Below, one piece after another: positions 16,656 through 25,185 of a stretch of DNA of 64,000 nt. Origin of the DNA: Burkholderia sp. Leaf177 (GTDB lineage Bacteria > Pseudomonadota > Gammaproteobacteria > Burkholderiales > Burkholderiaceae); NCBI RefSeq assembly GCF_001424345.1, contig NZ_LMPF01000001.1, positions 203,751 to 267,750 of the forward strand. The letters run 5' to 3'. A model generated the notes under the pieces. That model was given only the letters and a program-made list of their open reading frames with translations, was not told the DNA's origin and did no database searches. Positions within the stretch are counted from its first letter, which is position 1; each line of letters begins with the position of its first letter. A program made the translations under genes and the position numbers.

Positions 16656-17816
16656 TCACTGACTTAGATACGTGAACTGGCCGTTCTTGATGATGCCCAT
16701 CACGCTTGCGCGCTGATCGAGTCCAACGTGATCCGTGACGCTGGTATTGACCACGCCATTCGGCACGACCAGCTCATGCGCGTGTTCCAGCTCCGCGCGC
16801 AACGCGACGCGAAACGCCGGCGTTCCCGGTTGTCCGGCCTTCAACGCGCGTCCGACCGCGTCCTGCAATCGCGGATAAACACCGGCTGCATCGCCGGCAA
16901 ACTGGGTCACCGTGTTCTTGCCGTACTTGGCCTCGTAAGCGTCCACAAAAACAAGCGCCGCTTTCTTTGATGGATGATCCGAAGGCAACGTCCGCGCGAC
17001 CACGACCGGTTGCGTTGGGAACAACGTGCCTTCCACGTCCTTGCCGCCGAGCTTGATGAACTCAGGCGTCGCAATGCCGTGCGTCTGGTAGATCGCGCCC
17101 TTGTAGCCGCGCTCGACCAGCGTGCGTTGCGGCAACACGGTCGGCGTGCCCGCGCCGGCAATCAGCACGGCGTCCGGCTTCGCGGCCATCAGCTTCAGGA
17201 TCTGTCCGGTCACGCTGGCATCGGTGCGATTGAAACGCTCGCTCGCGACCACCTTGATATGCCGCAGCTCCGCGAACTTCGAGAACTCGTTGAGCCAGCT
17301 ATCGCCGTAACTATCGGCGAAACCGATGAAACCAACCGTCTTCACGTTGCGATTGACCATGGTGCGGGTCATGACGTCGGCCATCGCGCGGTCGGTTTGC
17401 GCCATCTTGAACGCCCACACCTTCTTGCCTTCCTGCGGTTCGACCACCGACGCCGAGCCGATCAGCGTGATCATCGGTGTCTGATATTCAGCCACCGGAT
17501 CGAGCGCCGCGAGCGCTGCCGGCGTGATGTTCGGTCCAACGATGACATCGACCTTGTCTTCGGTAATCAGCTTGCGGATATTGCGCACGGCGGCGCCCGG
17601 ATCCGATCCGTCATCGAGAATGATGTATTCGGCCTGCTGGCCCGCGATGGTCTTCGGCCACATGAGCATGGCGTTCTTGCTCGTGATGCCGATAGCCGCC
17701 GCCGGCCCCGTACTCGACAAATCGATGCCAACCTTCAACTGCGCGCTGGCCGCCGCGCTAAAAAAAGCGACCGCGCTGAACACGAGCGCCGGCCGCATGA
17801 ACTTCGGCAACTTCAT
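16656..17816 (-). CDS. Periplasmic ABC transporter substrate-binding protein (Leu/Ile/Val-binding family)
   Basis: 386-residue periplasmic binding protein, type I fold, of the amino-acid/amide family. The signal peptide is residues 1-26 (PALVFSAVAFFSAAASA, cut before QLKVGID). The body shows the family pattern: VGIDLSSTGPAAAIG near the N-terminus and IGFADSYGDSWLNEF in the middle. GGAG precedes ATG 17816. It lies 41 bases downstream of cysB on the same strand, so it may be transcribed with cysB. No permease or ATPase is near; the liv operon at 1-3618 is 13 kb away. Ligand unknown. Confidence 0.88.
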   Translation of the reverse strand: MKLPKFMRPALVFSAVAFFSAAASAQLKVGIDLSSTGPAAAIGITSKNAMLMWPKTIAGQQAEYIILDDGSDPGAAVRNIRKLITEDKVDVIVGPNITPAALAALDPVAEYQTPMITLIGSASVVEPQEGKKVWAFKMAQTDRAMADVMTRTMVNRNVKTVGFIGFADSYGDSWLNEFSKFAELRHIKVVASERFNRTDASVTGQILKLMAAKPDAVLIAGAGTPTVLPQRTLVERGYKGAIYQTHGIATPEFIKLGGKDVEGTLFPTQPVVVARTLPSDHPSKKAALVFVDAYEAKYGKNTVTQFAGDAAGVYPRLQDAVGRALKAGQPGTPAFRVALRAELEHAHELVVPNGVVNTSVTDHVGLDQRASVMGIIKNGQFTYLSQ

Positions 17817-17857
17817 TGGAAAAGTCTCCGCGAAGAGGTGTGGTTTGGGAAAACGGG

Positions 17858-18799
17858 TCAAAGTTCGTAGCTTTCGTGCTCGCCGGAAAGCGCCTGTTCA
17901 ATGAGCTTGCGGTTCATGGAAGGCGAAAGCAGCTCAACGAGCGTGTAGACATAACTGCGCAAATACGCGCCTTGTTTCAGCGCGAGCCGCGTGACGTTCG
18001 TGCCGAACAGATGGCCAACGGGCATGGCGCGAAGATGTTTATCGCGTTCCGGATTGAAGGCGATATCCGCGAGAATCCCCACGCCCAGCCCAAGTTCAAC
18101 GTATGTCTTGATCACGTCGGCATCGATGGCTTCAAGCACGATATCCGGGCTCAAGTGGCGCAGCGCGAACGCCTGATTGATCTTCGTGCGGCCGGCGAAC
18201 GCGTTGTCATAAGTGATGATCGGGTATTGCGCGAGGTCATCGAGCGTCAGCAGCTTGCGCTCGAGCAGCGGATGATCCGGCTGGACAACGGCCACGTGAT
18301 GCCACTGGAAACACGGCAGCGAGACCAGTTCTTTATAGTTGGCGATTGCTTCGGTCGCGATCGCGATATCCGCCTGATCGTGAATGACCATCTCGGCGAC
18401 CTGCGTCGGGCTTCCTTGCAAAATTGAAAGGTGAACCTTGGGGAAGCGCTTTTTGAACTCGGCGATAGCTGTCGGCAACGAGTAGCGCGCCTGGGTGTGC
18501 GTGGCGGCAATCACGAGGTTGCCCTGATCCTGCGCGGCGTAATCCTTGCCTACGCGCTTCAGGCTTTCGACTTCCTGCAAGATTTTTTCTACCGATGCCA
18601 GGATAATTCGTCCCGGCTCCGTCAGCGAACGTACCCGTTTGCCATGACGCGTGAAGATCTCAACGCCGAGTTCATCCTCGAGTTCGATGATCGCCTTCGA
18701 TACCCCCGGCTGCGACGTGAACAGCGCTTTAGCGGCTTCGGTAAGGTTGTAATTCTGCCGGACGGCTTCGCGAACGAAGCGGAACTGGTGCAGATTCAT
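17858..18799 (-). CDS. cysB: CysB, LysR-type regulator of sulfur assimilation
   Basis: 313-residue LysR-family activator of cysteine biosynthesis genes; inducer in well-studied enterics is N-acetylserine. The start MNLHQFRFVREAVRQNYNLT and the HTH with FTSQPGVSKAIIELEDELG are highly characteristic of CysB/Cbl, as are ATHTQARYSLP and ITYDNAFAGRTKI in the effector domain. It is divergent from cysI across a 219-base AT-rich region, so it should both repress itself and activate the cys operon from there. Confident at family level; Cbl (the sulfonate-use paralogue) is the alternative, less likely beside cysI. Confidence 0.93.
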   Translation of the reverse strand: MNLHQFRFVREAVRQNYNLTEAAKALFTSQPGVSKAIIELEDELGVEIFTRHGKRVRSLTEPGRIILASVEKILQEVESLKRVGKDYAAQDQGNLVIAATHTQARYSLPTAIAEFKKRFPKVHLSILQGSPTQVAEMVIHDQADIAIATEAIANYKELVSLPCFQWHHVAVVQPDHPLLERKLLTLDDLAQYPIITYDNAFAGRTKINQAFALRHLSPDIVLEAIDADVIKTYVELGLGVGILADIAFNPERDKHLRAMPVGHLFGTNVTRLALKQGAYLRSYVYTLVELLSPSMNRKLIEQALSGEHESYEL

Positions 18800-19018
18800 A
18801 TATAACCCATCCGCATATCAAAGTAATTTATCAGTCGTTTGTAATATATAGGAAGTTTATTACCATCGAGACAATTTTTCCAATATCGATATCTGTATTT
18901 GTCATAAGCAAATAAGAGCAACGTCCGAACGGCGTTGCGGCACATGACTCTACTTATACCGACGTGCGGCGTGGCTAGGACGCCGTACTGATGGAACTAC
19001 TAAAACTGGGGCCCCCGA
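18800..19018. promoter_or_regulatory. AT-rich cysB-cysI divergent control region
   Basis: 219 bases between the two start codons, far richer in A+T than the flanking genes, with several TAATATATA/ATATC-like tracts between 18820 and 18930. Divergent LysR arrangement implies CysB binding here. CysB sites are degenerate, so I do not mark a specific operator. Confidence 0.6.
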
Positions 19019-20698
19019 ATGTATCAATACGATCAGATCGACCAGAAAATCGTCGACGAACGCGTCGCGCAATACAGCGACCAGGTACGCCGCCGTTTAT
19101 CCGGCGAGTTGAGCGAAGAGGAATTCCGGCCGCTGCGCCTGCAGAACGGCCTCTACATGCAGCGTCACGCGTACATGCACCGGATTGCAATTCCTTACGG
19201 CAATCTGCGCAGCGACCAGATGCGCATGCTCGGCACCATCGCGCGTGAACACGATCGCAATTACGGCCACTTTTCGACGCGCACCAATATTCAGTTCAAT
19301 TGGATCCAGCTCGAAGAAACGCCTGAAATCCTGCGCAAGCTGGCGTCGGTGCAGATGCACGGCATTCAGACGTCGGGCAATTGCATCCGCAATATCACCG
19401 CCGATCAGTTCGCAGGCGTGGCGCCCGATGAAATCGTCGATCCGCGTCCGTGGGCTGAAATCCTGCGTCAATGGTCGACGTTCCACCCGGAATTCGCGTG
19501 GCTGCCGCGCAAGTTCAAGATTGCGGTGAACGGTTCCGTGGAAGACCGCGCGGCCGTGCAAGTGCATGATCTCGGCGTGTACCTGAAGAAGAATGCGGCG
19601 GGCGAAGTTGTCGCGAGCATTCTTGCGGGCGGCGGGCTGGGACGTACGCCAATTGTGGGCGCGGTGATCAAGGAAGATCTGCCGTGGCAGCATCTCCTGA
19701 CGTATTGCGAAGCTGTGTTGCGTGTGTATAACCGCTACGGCCGTCGCGACAATATGTACAAGGCGCGGATCAAGATTCTCGTGAAGGCGCTGAGCCCGGC
19801 GAAATTCGCGCAGCAAGTGGAAGAGGAATGGGCCCATCTGAAAGAGGGTCCTTCAACGCTTACGCAGGAAGAAGTCGACCGCGTGTCGCAGTTTTTTGCG
19901 CCGCCTGCGTATGAAAAGCTGCCGGACACGGATGCATCGTATGAAAAGCATCTGATCGATAGCAAGCCGTTCGCGCGCTGGATCGAGCGCAACGTGCGGC
20001 CGCACAAGGTGCCGGGTTACGCGTCGGTGACGTTGTCGCTGAAACCCACGGGCATTGCGCCGGGCGACGCAACCGACGTGCAGATGGAAGCCGTCGCCGA
20101 TCTCGCCGACGAATTCTCGTTCGGTGAACTCCGCGTCTCGCACGAGCAGAACCTGATCCTCGCGAACGTGAAGAAGCGCGACTTGCACGCTGTCTGGGAA
20201 CGCGCGAAGTCGCTGGGTTTCGCGACATCGAATATTGGTTTGCTGACCGACATCATTGCGTGCCCGGGCGGCGATTTTTGCTCGCTCGCGAACGCCAAGT
20301 CGATCCCGATTGCGCAAGCTATTCAAGAGCGTTTCAGCGATCTCGACTACGTGTACGACCTGGGCGACCTGACGCTGAACATCTCCGGCTGCATCAACGC
20401 GTGCGGTCATCATCACATTGGCAACATCGGTGTTCTCGGTGTCGATAAGGACGGCTCGGAGTGGTATCAGGTCACGCTCGGCGGCGAGCAAAGCTCGGGC
20501 GCAACCGGCGCGCACCTTGGCCGCGTGATCGGACCGTCGTTCTCAGCCGAAGAGATGCCCGACGTGGTGTCGCAAGTGATCGATACGTTCGTTGAAAATC
20601 GCATGGAAGGCGAGCGTTTCATCGAGACGTATGGTCGTATTGGCATCACGCCGTTCAAGGAACGCGTGTACGCGTCGCGCCAGCCGGCGCATGCCTGA
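19019..20698 (+). CDS. cysI: Sulfite reductase hemoprotein (nitrite/sulfite reductase family)
   Basis: 559-residue siroheme/4Fe-4S enzyme reducing sulfite to sulfide in the cytoplasm. The iron-sulfur/siroheme ligands are Cys415, Cys421, Cys458 and Cys462 (CPGGDFC and GCINACGHHH), the C-x5-C-n-C-x3-C family pattern. The two ferredoxin-like repeats begin near residues 45 and 340. First gene of the operon cysI-DUF934-cysH-cysD-cysN-SUMT. No flavoprotein CysJ is encoded nearby, so electrons probably come from another reductase or ferredoxin. Nitrite reduction is an alternative, but the cys context makes sulfite the likely substrate. Confidence 0.92.
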   Translation: MYQYDQIDQKIVDERVAQYSDQVRRRLSGELSEEEFRPLRLQNGLYMQRHAYMHRIAIPYGNLRSDQMRMLGTIAREHDRNYGHFSTRTNIQFNWIQLEETPEILRKLASVQMHGIQTSGNCIRNITADQFAGVAPDEIVDPRPWAEILRQWSTFHPEFAWLPRKFKIAVNGSVEDRAAVQVHDLGVYLKKNAAGEVVASILAGGGLGRTPIVGAVIKEDLPWQHLLTYCEAVLRVYNRYGRRDNMYKARIKILVKALSPAKFAQQVEEEWAHLKEGPSTLTQEEVDRVSQFFAPPAYEKLPDTDASYEKHLIDSKPFARWIERNVRPHKVPGYASVTLSLKPTGIAPGDATDVQMEAVADLADEFSFGELRVSHEQNLILANVKKRDLHAVWERAKSLGFATSNIGLLTDIIACPGGDFCSLANAKSIPIAQAIQERFSDLDYVYDLGDLTLNISGCINACGHHHIGNIGVLGVDKDGSEWYQVTLGGEQSSGATGAHLGRVIGPSFSAEEMPDVVSQVIDTFVENRMEGERFIETYGRIGITPFKERVYASRQPAHA

Positions 20699-20710
20699 GG
20701 AATAAAGCAC

Positions 20711-21247
20711 ATGGCTTTGATTATCAAGAATCGCGAAGTGGTCGATGACAGCTGGCACGTTGTGCGTGCCGGCGAAGACGGTACGTTGCCCGCGGTCGAT
20801 GCGTTGCTGCCCGGCAAGGTGATTGTGCCGTTCACGTGGTGGAAAGAGCACAAGACATCGCTTGGCTCGGCGCACAAGAAAGAACCGATCGGCATCTGGC
20901 TTGCACCCGACGATGAACCCGCTGAACTCGTCGAGGACTTCGACAAGATCGCGCTCATCGCCGTGGACTTTCCGAAGTTCAGCGATGGCCGTGGTTTCAG
21001 CATCGGCCGTTTGCTGCGCGAGCGTTATCACTGGAAGGGCGAGTTGCGTGCCATCGGCGACGTGCTGCGCGACCAGTTGCGCTTTCATGAGCGCTGCGGT
21101 TTCGATGCGTTCGCCGTTCGCGCCGACAAGGACATTCGCGATGCTTTGAACGCGTTCAACGAACTCAGCATTCCGTATCAGGGCGCGTTCGACGACCCGA
21201 ACCCGTTGTTCCGTCGCCGTGAAAAAGCAGCCGGAGCCGCTGCATGA
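20711..21247 (+). CDS. DUF934-family protein of the sulfur assimilation operon
   Basis: 178-residue soluble protein of the DUF934 family, which commonly lies between cysI and cysH in proteobacteria. The core SDGRGFSIGRLLRERYHWKGELRAIGDVLRDQ region is at about residues 94-128, and the C-terminus is Arg/Ala-rich. Its stop overlaps the cysH start (ATGA at 21244-21247). Function is unproven; constant linkage to cysI in operons without cysJ suggests a role in sulfite reductase assembly or electron supply, which is inference. Confidence 0.85.
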   Translation: MALIIKNREVVDDSWHVVRAGEDGTLPAVDALLPGKVIVPFTWWKEHKTSLGSAHKKEPIGIWLAPDDEPAELVEDFDKIALIAVDFPKFSDGRGFSIGRLLRERYHWKGELRAIGDVLRDQLRFHERCGFDAFAVRADKDIRDALNAFNELSIPYQGAFDDPNPLFRRREKAAGAAA

Positions 21248-21975
21248 ATGCCGAACTGCAAGCCAAAGTCGAACGCCTCGACGCTTTGCTCGATTCCATC
21301 GCGCAACGTCATGCGAACGTCAAACTAGCCAGCAGCCTGGCGGCGGAAGACATGTTGCTCACGCACGCGATCCTTTCGCGGGGCGTGAAGATCGGCATCT
21401 TTTCGCTGAATACCGGACGTCTGCACGCTGAGACGCTCGGCATGATCGATCGCGTTAAAGAACGGTATGGCTACGACATAGAACAGTTTCATCCGCAGCC
21501 CGAAGCGGTCGAGGCATACGTTCGCGATCATGGTCTGAACGCGTTCTATGAAAGCGTCGATCTGCGTAAAAGCTGTTGCGGCATTCGCAAGGTCGAGCCG
21601 CTGAATCGTGCGCTGAGCAACGTGAGCGCATGGGTGACGGGACAGCGTCGCGAGCAATCTGTCACGCGCGTGGAATTGCACGAGGAAGAACACGACGCGC
21701 CGCGCGGGATCGCCAAGTTCAATCCGCTTGCGGACTGGACCGAAGCGGAAGTCTGGGATTACCTGAAGGCCTTCGATGTCCCCGTCAATCCGCTGCATGC
21801 GCGCGGTTATCCGAGCATTGGCTGCGAGCCGTGCACGCGCGCAATTCGTCCGGGCGAAGACAGCCGGGCAGGGCGCTGGTGGTGGGAATCGCGGGACACG
21901 AAGGAATGCGGCTTGCACGTGACGAACATCAAGATCGTGGAAGACCGCAGCGCGGCGCCCAGTTCGGCGCTCTGA
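21244..21975 (+). CDS. cysH: Adenylylsulfate (APS) reductase, 4Fe-4S type
   Basis: 243-residue thioredoxin-dependent reductase of the PAPS/APS family. Cys111-Cys112 (KSCCGIRK) and Cys194-x2-Cys197 (GCEPCTR) are the four ligands of the 4Fe-4S cluster that mark bacterial APS reductases; enteric PAPS reductases lack them. The catalytic Cys222 lies in the C-terminal ECGLH motif. It therefore reduces APS directly to sulfite, making a CysC kinase unnecessary, in line with the short CysN here. Overlaps the DUF934 gene by four bases; cysD follows after 67 bases. Confidence 0.92.
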   Translation: MNAELQAKVERLDALLDSIAQRHANVKLASSLAAEDMLLTHAILSRGVKIGIFSLNTGRLHAETLGMIDRVKERYGYDIEQFHPQPEAVEAYVRDHGLNAFYESVDLRKSCCGIRKVEPLNRALSNVSAWVTGQRREQSVTRVELHEEEHDAPRGIAKFNPLADWTEAEVWDYLKAFDVPVNPLHARGYPSIGCEPCTRAIRPGEDSRAGRWWWESRDTKECGLHVTNIKIVEDRSAAPSSAL

Positions 21976-22042
21976 ACGTATTTGATATTGACGCATGGCG
22001 CCACCATCTGGTGCTGTGCAAAGTAACCGAGGAACGACGCAT

Positions 22043-23005
22043 ATGAGCAGCACGCTCGATTCAACAGTCAACGCGCCCATCGCCAATCGCGAGACGCGGA
22101 TGGACCATCTCGACTGGCTCGAAGCAGAATCCATCCACATCCTGCGCGAACTCGTCGCCGAATGCAGCAAGCCGGCGTTGCTGTTTTCGGGCGGCAAGGA
22201 TTCGGTCGTCGTGCTGCATCTTGCGTTGAAGGCTTTCGGTCTCGGATCGGGGCGCAAGACCGTGCTGCCGTTCCCGCTGGTTCATATCGATACCGGTCAT
22301 AACTTCGATGAAGTCATCGATTTCCGCGATCGCCGTGCCGCTGAAATTGGCGCGGAACTCGTGATCGGTCATGTCGAGGATTCAATCAAGAAAGGCACGG
22401 TGCGTCTGCGTCGCGAAACGGATTCGCGCAACGCCGCGCAAGCGGTGACGTTGCTCGAGACCATTGAAGAACATGGTTATACGGCGTTGATTGGCGGCGC
22501 GCGTCGCGATGAAGAAAAGGCGCGTGCGAAAGAGCGCATCTTCTCTTTTCGCGATGAGTTCGGCCAGTGGGATCCGAAAGCGCAGCGCCCGGAACTGTGG
22601 AGCATTTATAACGCGCGTCTGCACAACGGCGAGCACTTGCGCGTGTTCCCGATTTCGAACTGGACCGAACTGGATATCTGGCAATACATTGCGCGCGAAA
22701 AGCTCGAATTGCCGTCGATCTATTACGCGCACGACCGCGAGATCATTCGACGCAACGGCTTGCTCGTCCCGCTGACGCCGCTCACGCCGCTGCAGGAAGG
22801 CGAAGTGTCGGAAGTCGCGCAAGTGCGTTTCCGGACCGTGGGCGACATCAGCTGCACGTGTCCGGTTGCAAGCGACGCCGACGACGTGGAAAAGATCATC
22901 GCGGAAACGGCTGTGACGGAAATCACGGAACGCGGCGCCACGCGCATGGACGACCAAGCGTCCGAAGCCGCGATGGAAACGCGCAAGAAACAAGGTTATT
23001 TCTAA
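22043..23005 (+). CDS. cysD: Sulfate adenylyltransferase subunit 2
   Basis: 320-residue ATP-sulfurylase catalytic subunit that forms APS from sulfate and ATP with CysN. The PP-loop SGGKDS is at residues 49-54, followed by the family segments HIDTGHNFDEVIDFRD and IGGARRDEEKARAKER. The start ATG 22043 has GAGGAAC upstream; a longer frame from 21995 would read intergenic sequence. Ends with KKQGYF, the conserved CysD C-terminus. cysN follows after 33 bases. Confidence 0.96.
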   Translation: MSSTLDSTVNAPIANRETRMDHLDWLEAESIHILRELVAECSKPALLFSGGKDSVVVLHLALKAFGLGSGRKTVLPFPLVHIDTGHNFDEVIDFRDRRAAEIGAELVIGHVEDSIKKGTVRLRRETDSRNAAQAVTLLETIEEHGYTALIGGARRDEEKARAKERIFSFRDEFGQWDPKAQRPELWSIYNARLHNGEHLRVFPISNWTELDIWQYIAREKLELPSIYYAHDREIIRRNGLLVPLTPLTPLQEGEVSEVAQVRFRTVGDISCTCPVASDADDVEKIIAETAVTEITERGATRMDDQASEAAMETRKKQGYF

Positions 23006-23038
23006 GCATCACGCCGTAATAAGGAACAGGGAAACATC

Positions 23039-24361
23039 ATGAGCATTCATCAACCCGAAGACCTCGGCGTGTTGCGTTTCATCACTGCAGGCAGCGTGGA
23101 CGACGGCAAAAGCACGTTGATCGGCCGCTTGCTGTTCGATAGCAAGGCCGTGCTTTCGGATCAGCTGTCGGCGTTGTCGCGTGCGAAGAACAAGCGCACC
23201 GTCGGCGATGAAATCGATTTGTCGCTGCTGACCGATGGCCTCGAAGCCGAGCGCGAGCAGGGTATTACCATCGACGTGGCGTATCGATATTTCGCGACCG
23301 CGAAGCGCAAGTTCATCATCGCCGATACCCCCGGCCACGAGCAGTACACGCGCAACATGGTGACGGGCGCATCGACGGCGCATGCCGCGATCATTCTCGT
23401 GGACGCCACGCGCGTCACGTTCAAGGACGGCGTCGCGCAATTGCTGCCGCAGACCGTGCGCCATAGCGCGATCGTCAAGTTGCTCGGGCTGCAGCACGTG
23501 ATCGTCGCGATCAACAAGATGGATCTGATCGACTTCAGCGAGTCGCGTTTCAATGAAATCCGCGATGCATACGTGAGCCTCGCGCAACGGCTTGGCATCG
23601 GCAATGTGCGCTTCGTGCCGGTATCGGCGCTGAAGGGCGACAACATCGTGACGGCCAGCGAACGCATGCCGTGGTACGCCGGCGAACCGCTGCTCGATCT
23701 GCTCGAAGCGCTTCCGGTTGCGCAGCCCGTTGATCAGGCGCTGCGTTTTCCGGTGCAATGGGTCGCGCGTCAGGATGGCAGCAAGGCCGACGATTTCCGC
23801 GGCTACATGGGCCGCGTGGAGTCGGGCGAAGTGAAGCTCGGCGACACGATCACCGTGCTCCCCGCCAATCGCGATGCAACGGTGGCCGAGATCATCGCGC
23901 CGGTGCCGGGCGGCGTGGGGCAAGTGGACCGTGCGTTCGCCGGTCAGACGGTGACCATTCGCCTCGCGGAAGATATCGATGTATCGCGCGGCGACACGTT
24001 CGTGCCGCGCAGCGCGACCGGCGAAAAGATCGAACCCGCGAAGAAGCTCGACGCCGACCTTTGCTGGTTCGACGAAGAGCCGCTTTCGCCGCAACGCAAG
24101 TACTTGCTCAAGCAGACCACGAACACGGTGTTCGCGCGCATCGGCGCGATCAAGGAAGTGCTCGACGTGCATACGCTGCTGCATTCGGTGGACCGTCGCG
24201 ACCTGAACATGAACGACATTGGCCGCGTGGCGCTGACGCTGCAAAAGCCGATCGTCTGCGATGCTTATGACACGCATCAAGGCACGGGCGCGTTTGTTCT
24301 TATCGACGAAGCGACGCATCACACGGTTGCGGCCGGGATGATTCGCTCGTTTTCAGCCTGA
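23039..24361 (+). CDS. cysN: Sulfate adenylyltransferase subunit 1 (GTPase)
   Basis: 440-residue EF-Tu-like GTPase that drives APS synthesis by CysD. G motifs are GSVDDGKST (18-26), DTPGHEQYTRNM, and NKMDLID. EF-Tu domain II/III regions follow. The protein ends after the GTPase beta-barrels with no APS-kinase (CysC) domain, consistent with the APS-reducing CysH. The SUMT gene starts three bases after the stop. Confidence 0.96.
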   Translation: MSIHQPEDLGVLRFITAGSVDDGKSTLIGRLLFDSKAVLSDQLSALSRAKNKRTVGDEIDLSLLTDGLEAEREQGITIDVAYRYFATAKRKFIIADTPGHEQYTRNMVTGASTAHAAIILVDATRVTFKDGVAQLLPQTVRHSAIVKLLGLQHVIVAINKMDLIDFSESRFNEIRDAYVSLAQRLGIGNVRFVPVSALKGDNIVTASERMPWYAGEPLLDLLEALPVAQPVDQALRFPVQWVARQDGSKADDFRGYMGRVESGEVKLGDTITVLPANRDATVAEIIAPVPGGVGQVDRAFAGQTVTIRLAEDIDVSRGDTFVPRSATGEKIEPAKKLDADLCWFDEEPLSPQRKYLLKQTTNTVFARIGAIKEVLDVHTLLHSVDRRDLNMNDIGRVALTLQKPIVCDAYDTHQGTGAFVLIDEATHHTVAAGMIRSFSA

Positions 24362-24364
24362 AAT

Positions 24365-25126
24365 ATGACTATGGGAAAGGTTTATCTGATCGGCGCCGGG
24401 CCCGGCGCTGCGGATCTGATCACGGTTCGCGGTGCGCGTTTGCTGAGCCAGGCACACGTGGTTTTGCACGACGCGCTGATCGAGCCCGCCATGCTCGATT
24501 ACGCGCCCGATGCACGCAGGATCGCGGTCGGCAAGCGTTGCGGACAGCGTTCGACGGCGCAGCATTTCATCAACAAGCAGATCGTCGATGCCGCGCGCGA
24601 GCATGGCATCGTCGTGCGTTTGAAGGGCGGCGATCCAATGCTTTTTGGTCGCGCCGATGAAGAAATGCGCGCGCTCGAAGCTGCGGGTATCGAGTATGAA
24701 GTGGTGCCGGGGATTACCGCAGCGCTGGCGAGCGCCGCGACGCTGAAGCGTTCGCTTACGTTGCGTGGGGTATCGCGAAGTGTGGCGTTGGCGACCTACA
24801 GCCGCGCGCCGAACAGCGATGAAATCCGCGAGCAGGCAAGCGCCGATTCTCTCGTGTTCTACATGGGCCGTGACAGCGCGCCGGAAATTGCACAGCAGTT
24901 GATCGATTCGGGGCGGGCGGGTTCGACGCCTGTGGCTATCGTCGAGGCTTGCAGTACGGAACGCGAGCGTTCGCTGACGCTGACGTTAGCCGAAATGGCG
25001 CGGGGTGATGCGCAGGGTTGGCTCGATGCAACCCAGCCAAGTCTGTTGATGATCGGCGAGGCGTTTGCGGAACGGGTTTCGGCGGGAGTCGGGCAGATGG
25101 AAGCGGCTCTGCAAGTCGCGGCTTGA
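24365..25126 (+). CDS. cobA: Uroporphyrinogen-III C-methyltransferase (SUMT)
   Basis: 253-residue SAM-dependent enzyme that methylates uroporphyrinogen III to precorrin-2, the first step toward siroheme (needed by CysI) and cobalamin. Motifs are YLIGAGPGAADLITVRGARLL at the N-terminus, VVRLKGGDPMLFGR and EVVPGITAALASAA. It is a stand-alone methyltransferase without the CysG dehydrogenase/ferrochelatase half. ATG 24365 lies three bases after cysN and ATG 24371 is an alternative. Being last in the cys operon points to siroheme supply. A strong terminator follows. Confidence 0.92.
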   Translation: MTMGKVYLIGAGPGAADLITVRGARLLSQAHVVLHDALIEPAMLDYAPDARRIAVGKRCGQRSTAQHFINKQIVDAAREHGIVVRLKGGDPMLFGRADEEMRALEAAGIEYEVVPGITAALASAATLKRSLTLRGVSRSVALATYSRAPNSDEIREQASADSLVFYMGRDSAPEIAQQLIDSGRAGSTPVAIVEACSTERERSLTLTLAEMARGDAQGWLDATQPSLLMIGEAFAERVSAGVGQMEAALQVAA

Positions 25127-25141
25127 GGTTCCAGATTGAAG

Positions 25142-25179
25142 AATCCCCTGCGGGTTGATGACCGGCAGGGGATTTTTTT
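25142..25179 (+). terminator. Intrinsic terminator of the cys operon
   Basis: ATCCCCTGC / GCAGGGGAT stem, extended by further G-C pairs in the loop, followed by seven T. Starts 16 bases after the SUMT stop. Confidence 0.92.
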
Positions 25180-25185
25180 ATCGCG

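Noticed and set aside
18800..19018. Specific CysB operator
   Set aside because: The region is certainly regulatory by context, but CysB sites are too degenerate to mark by eye.
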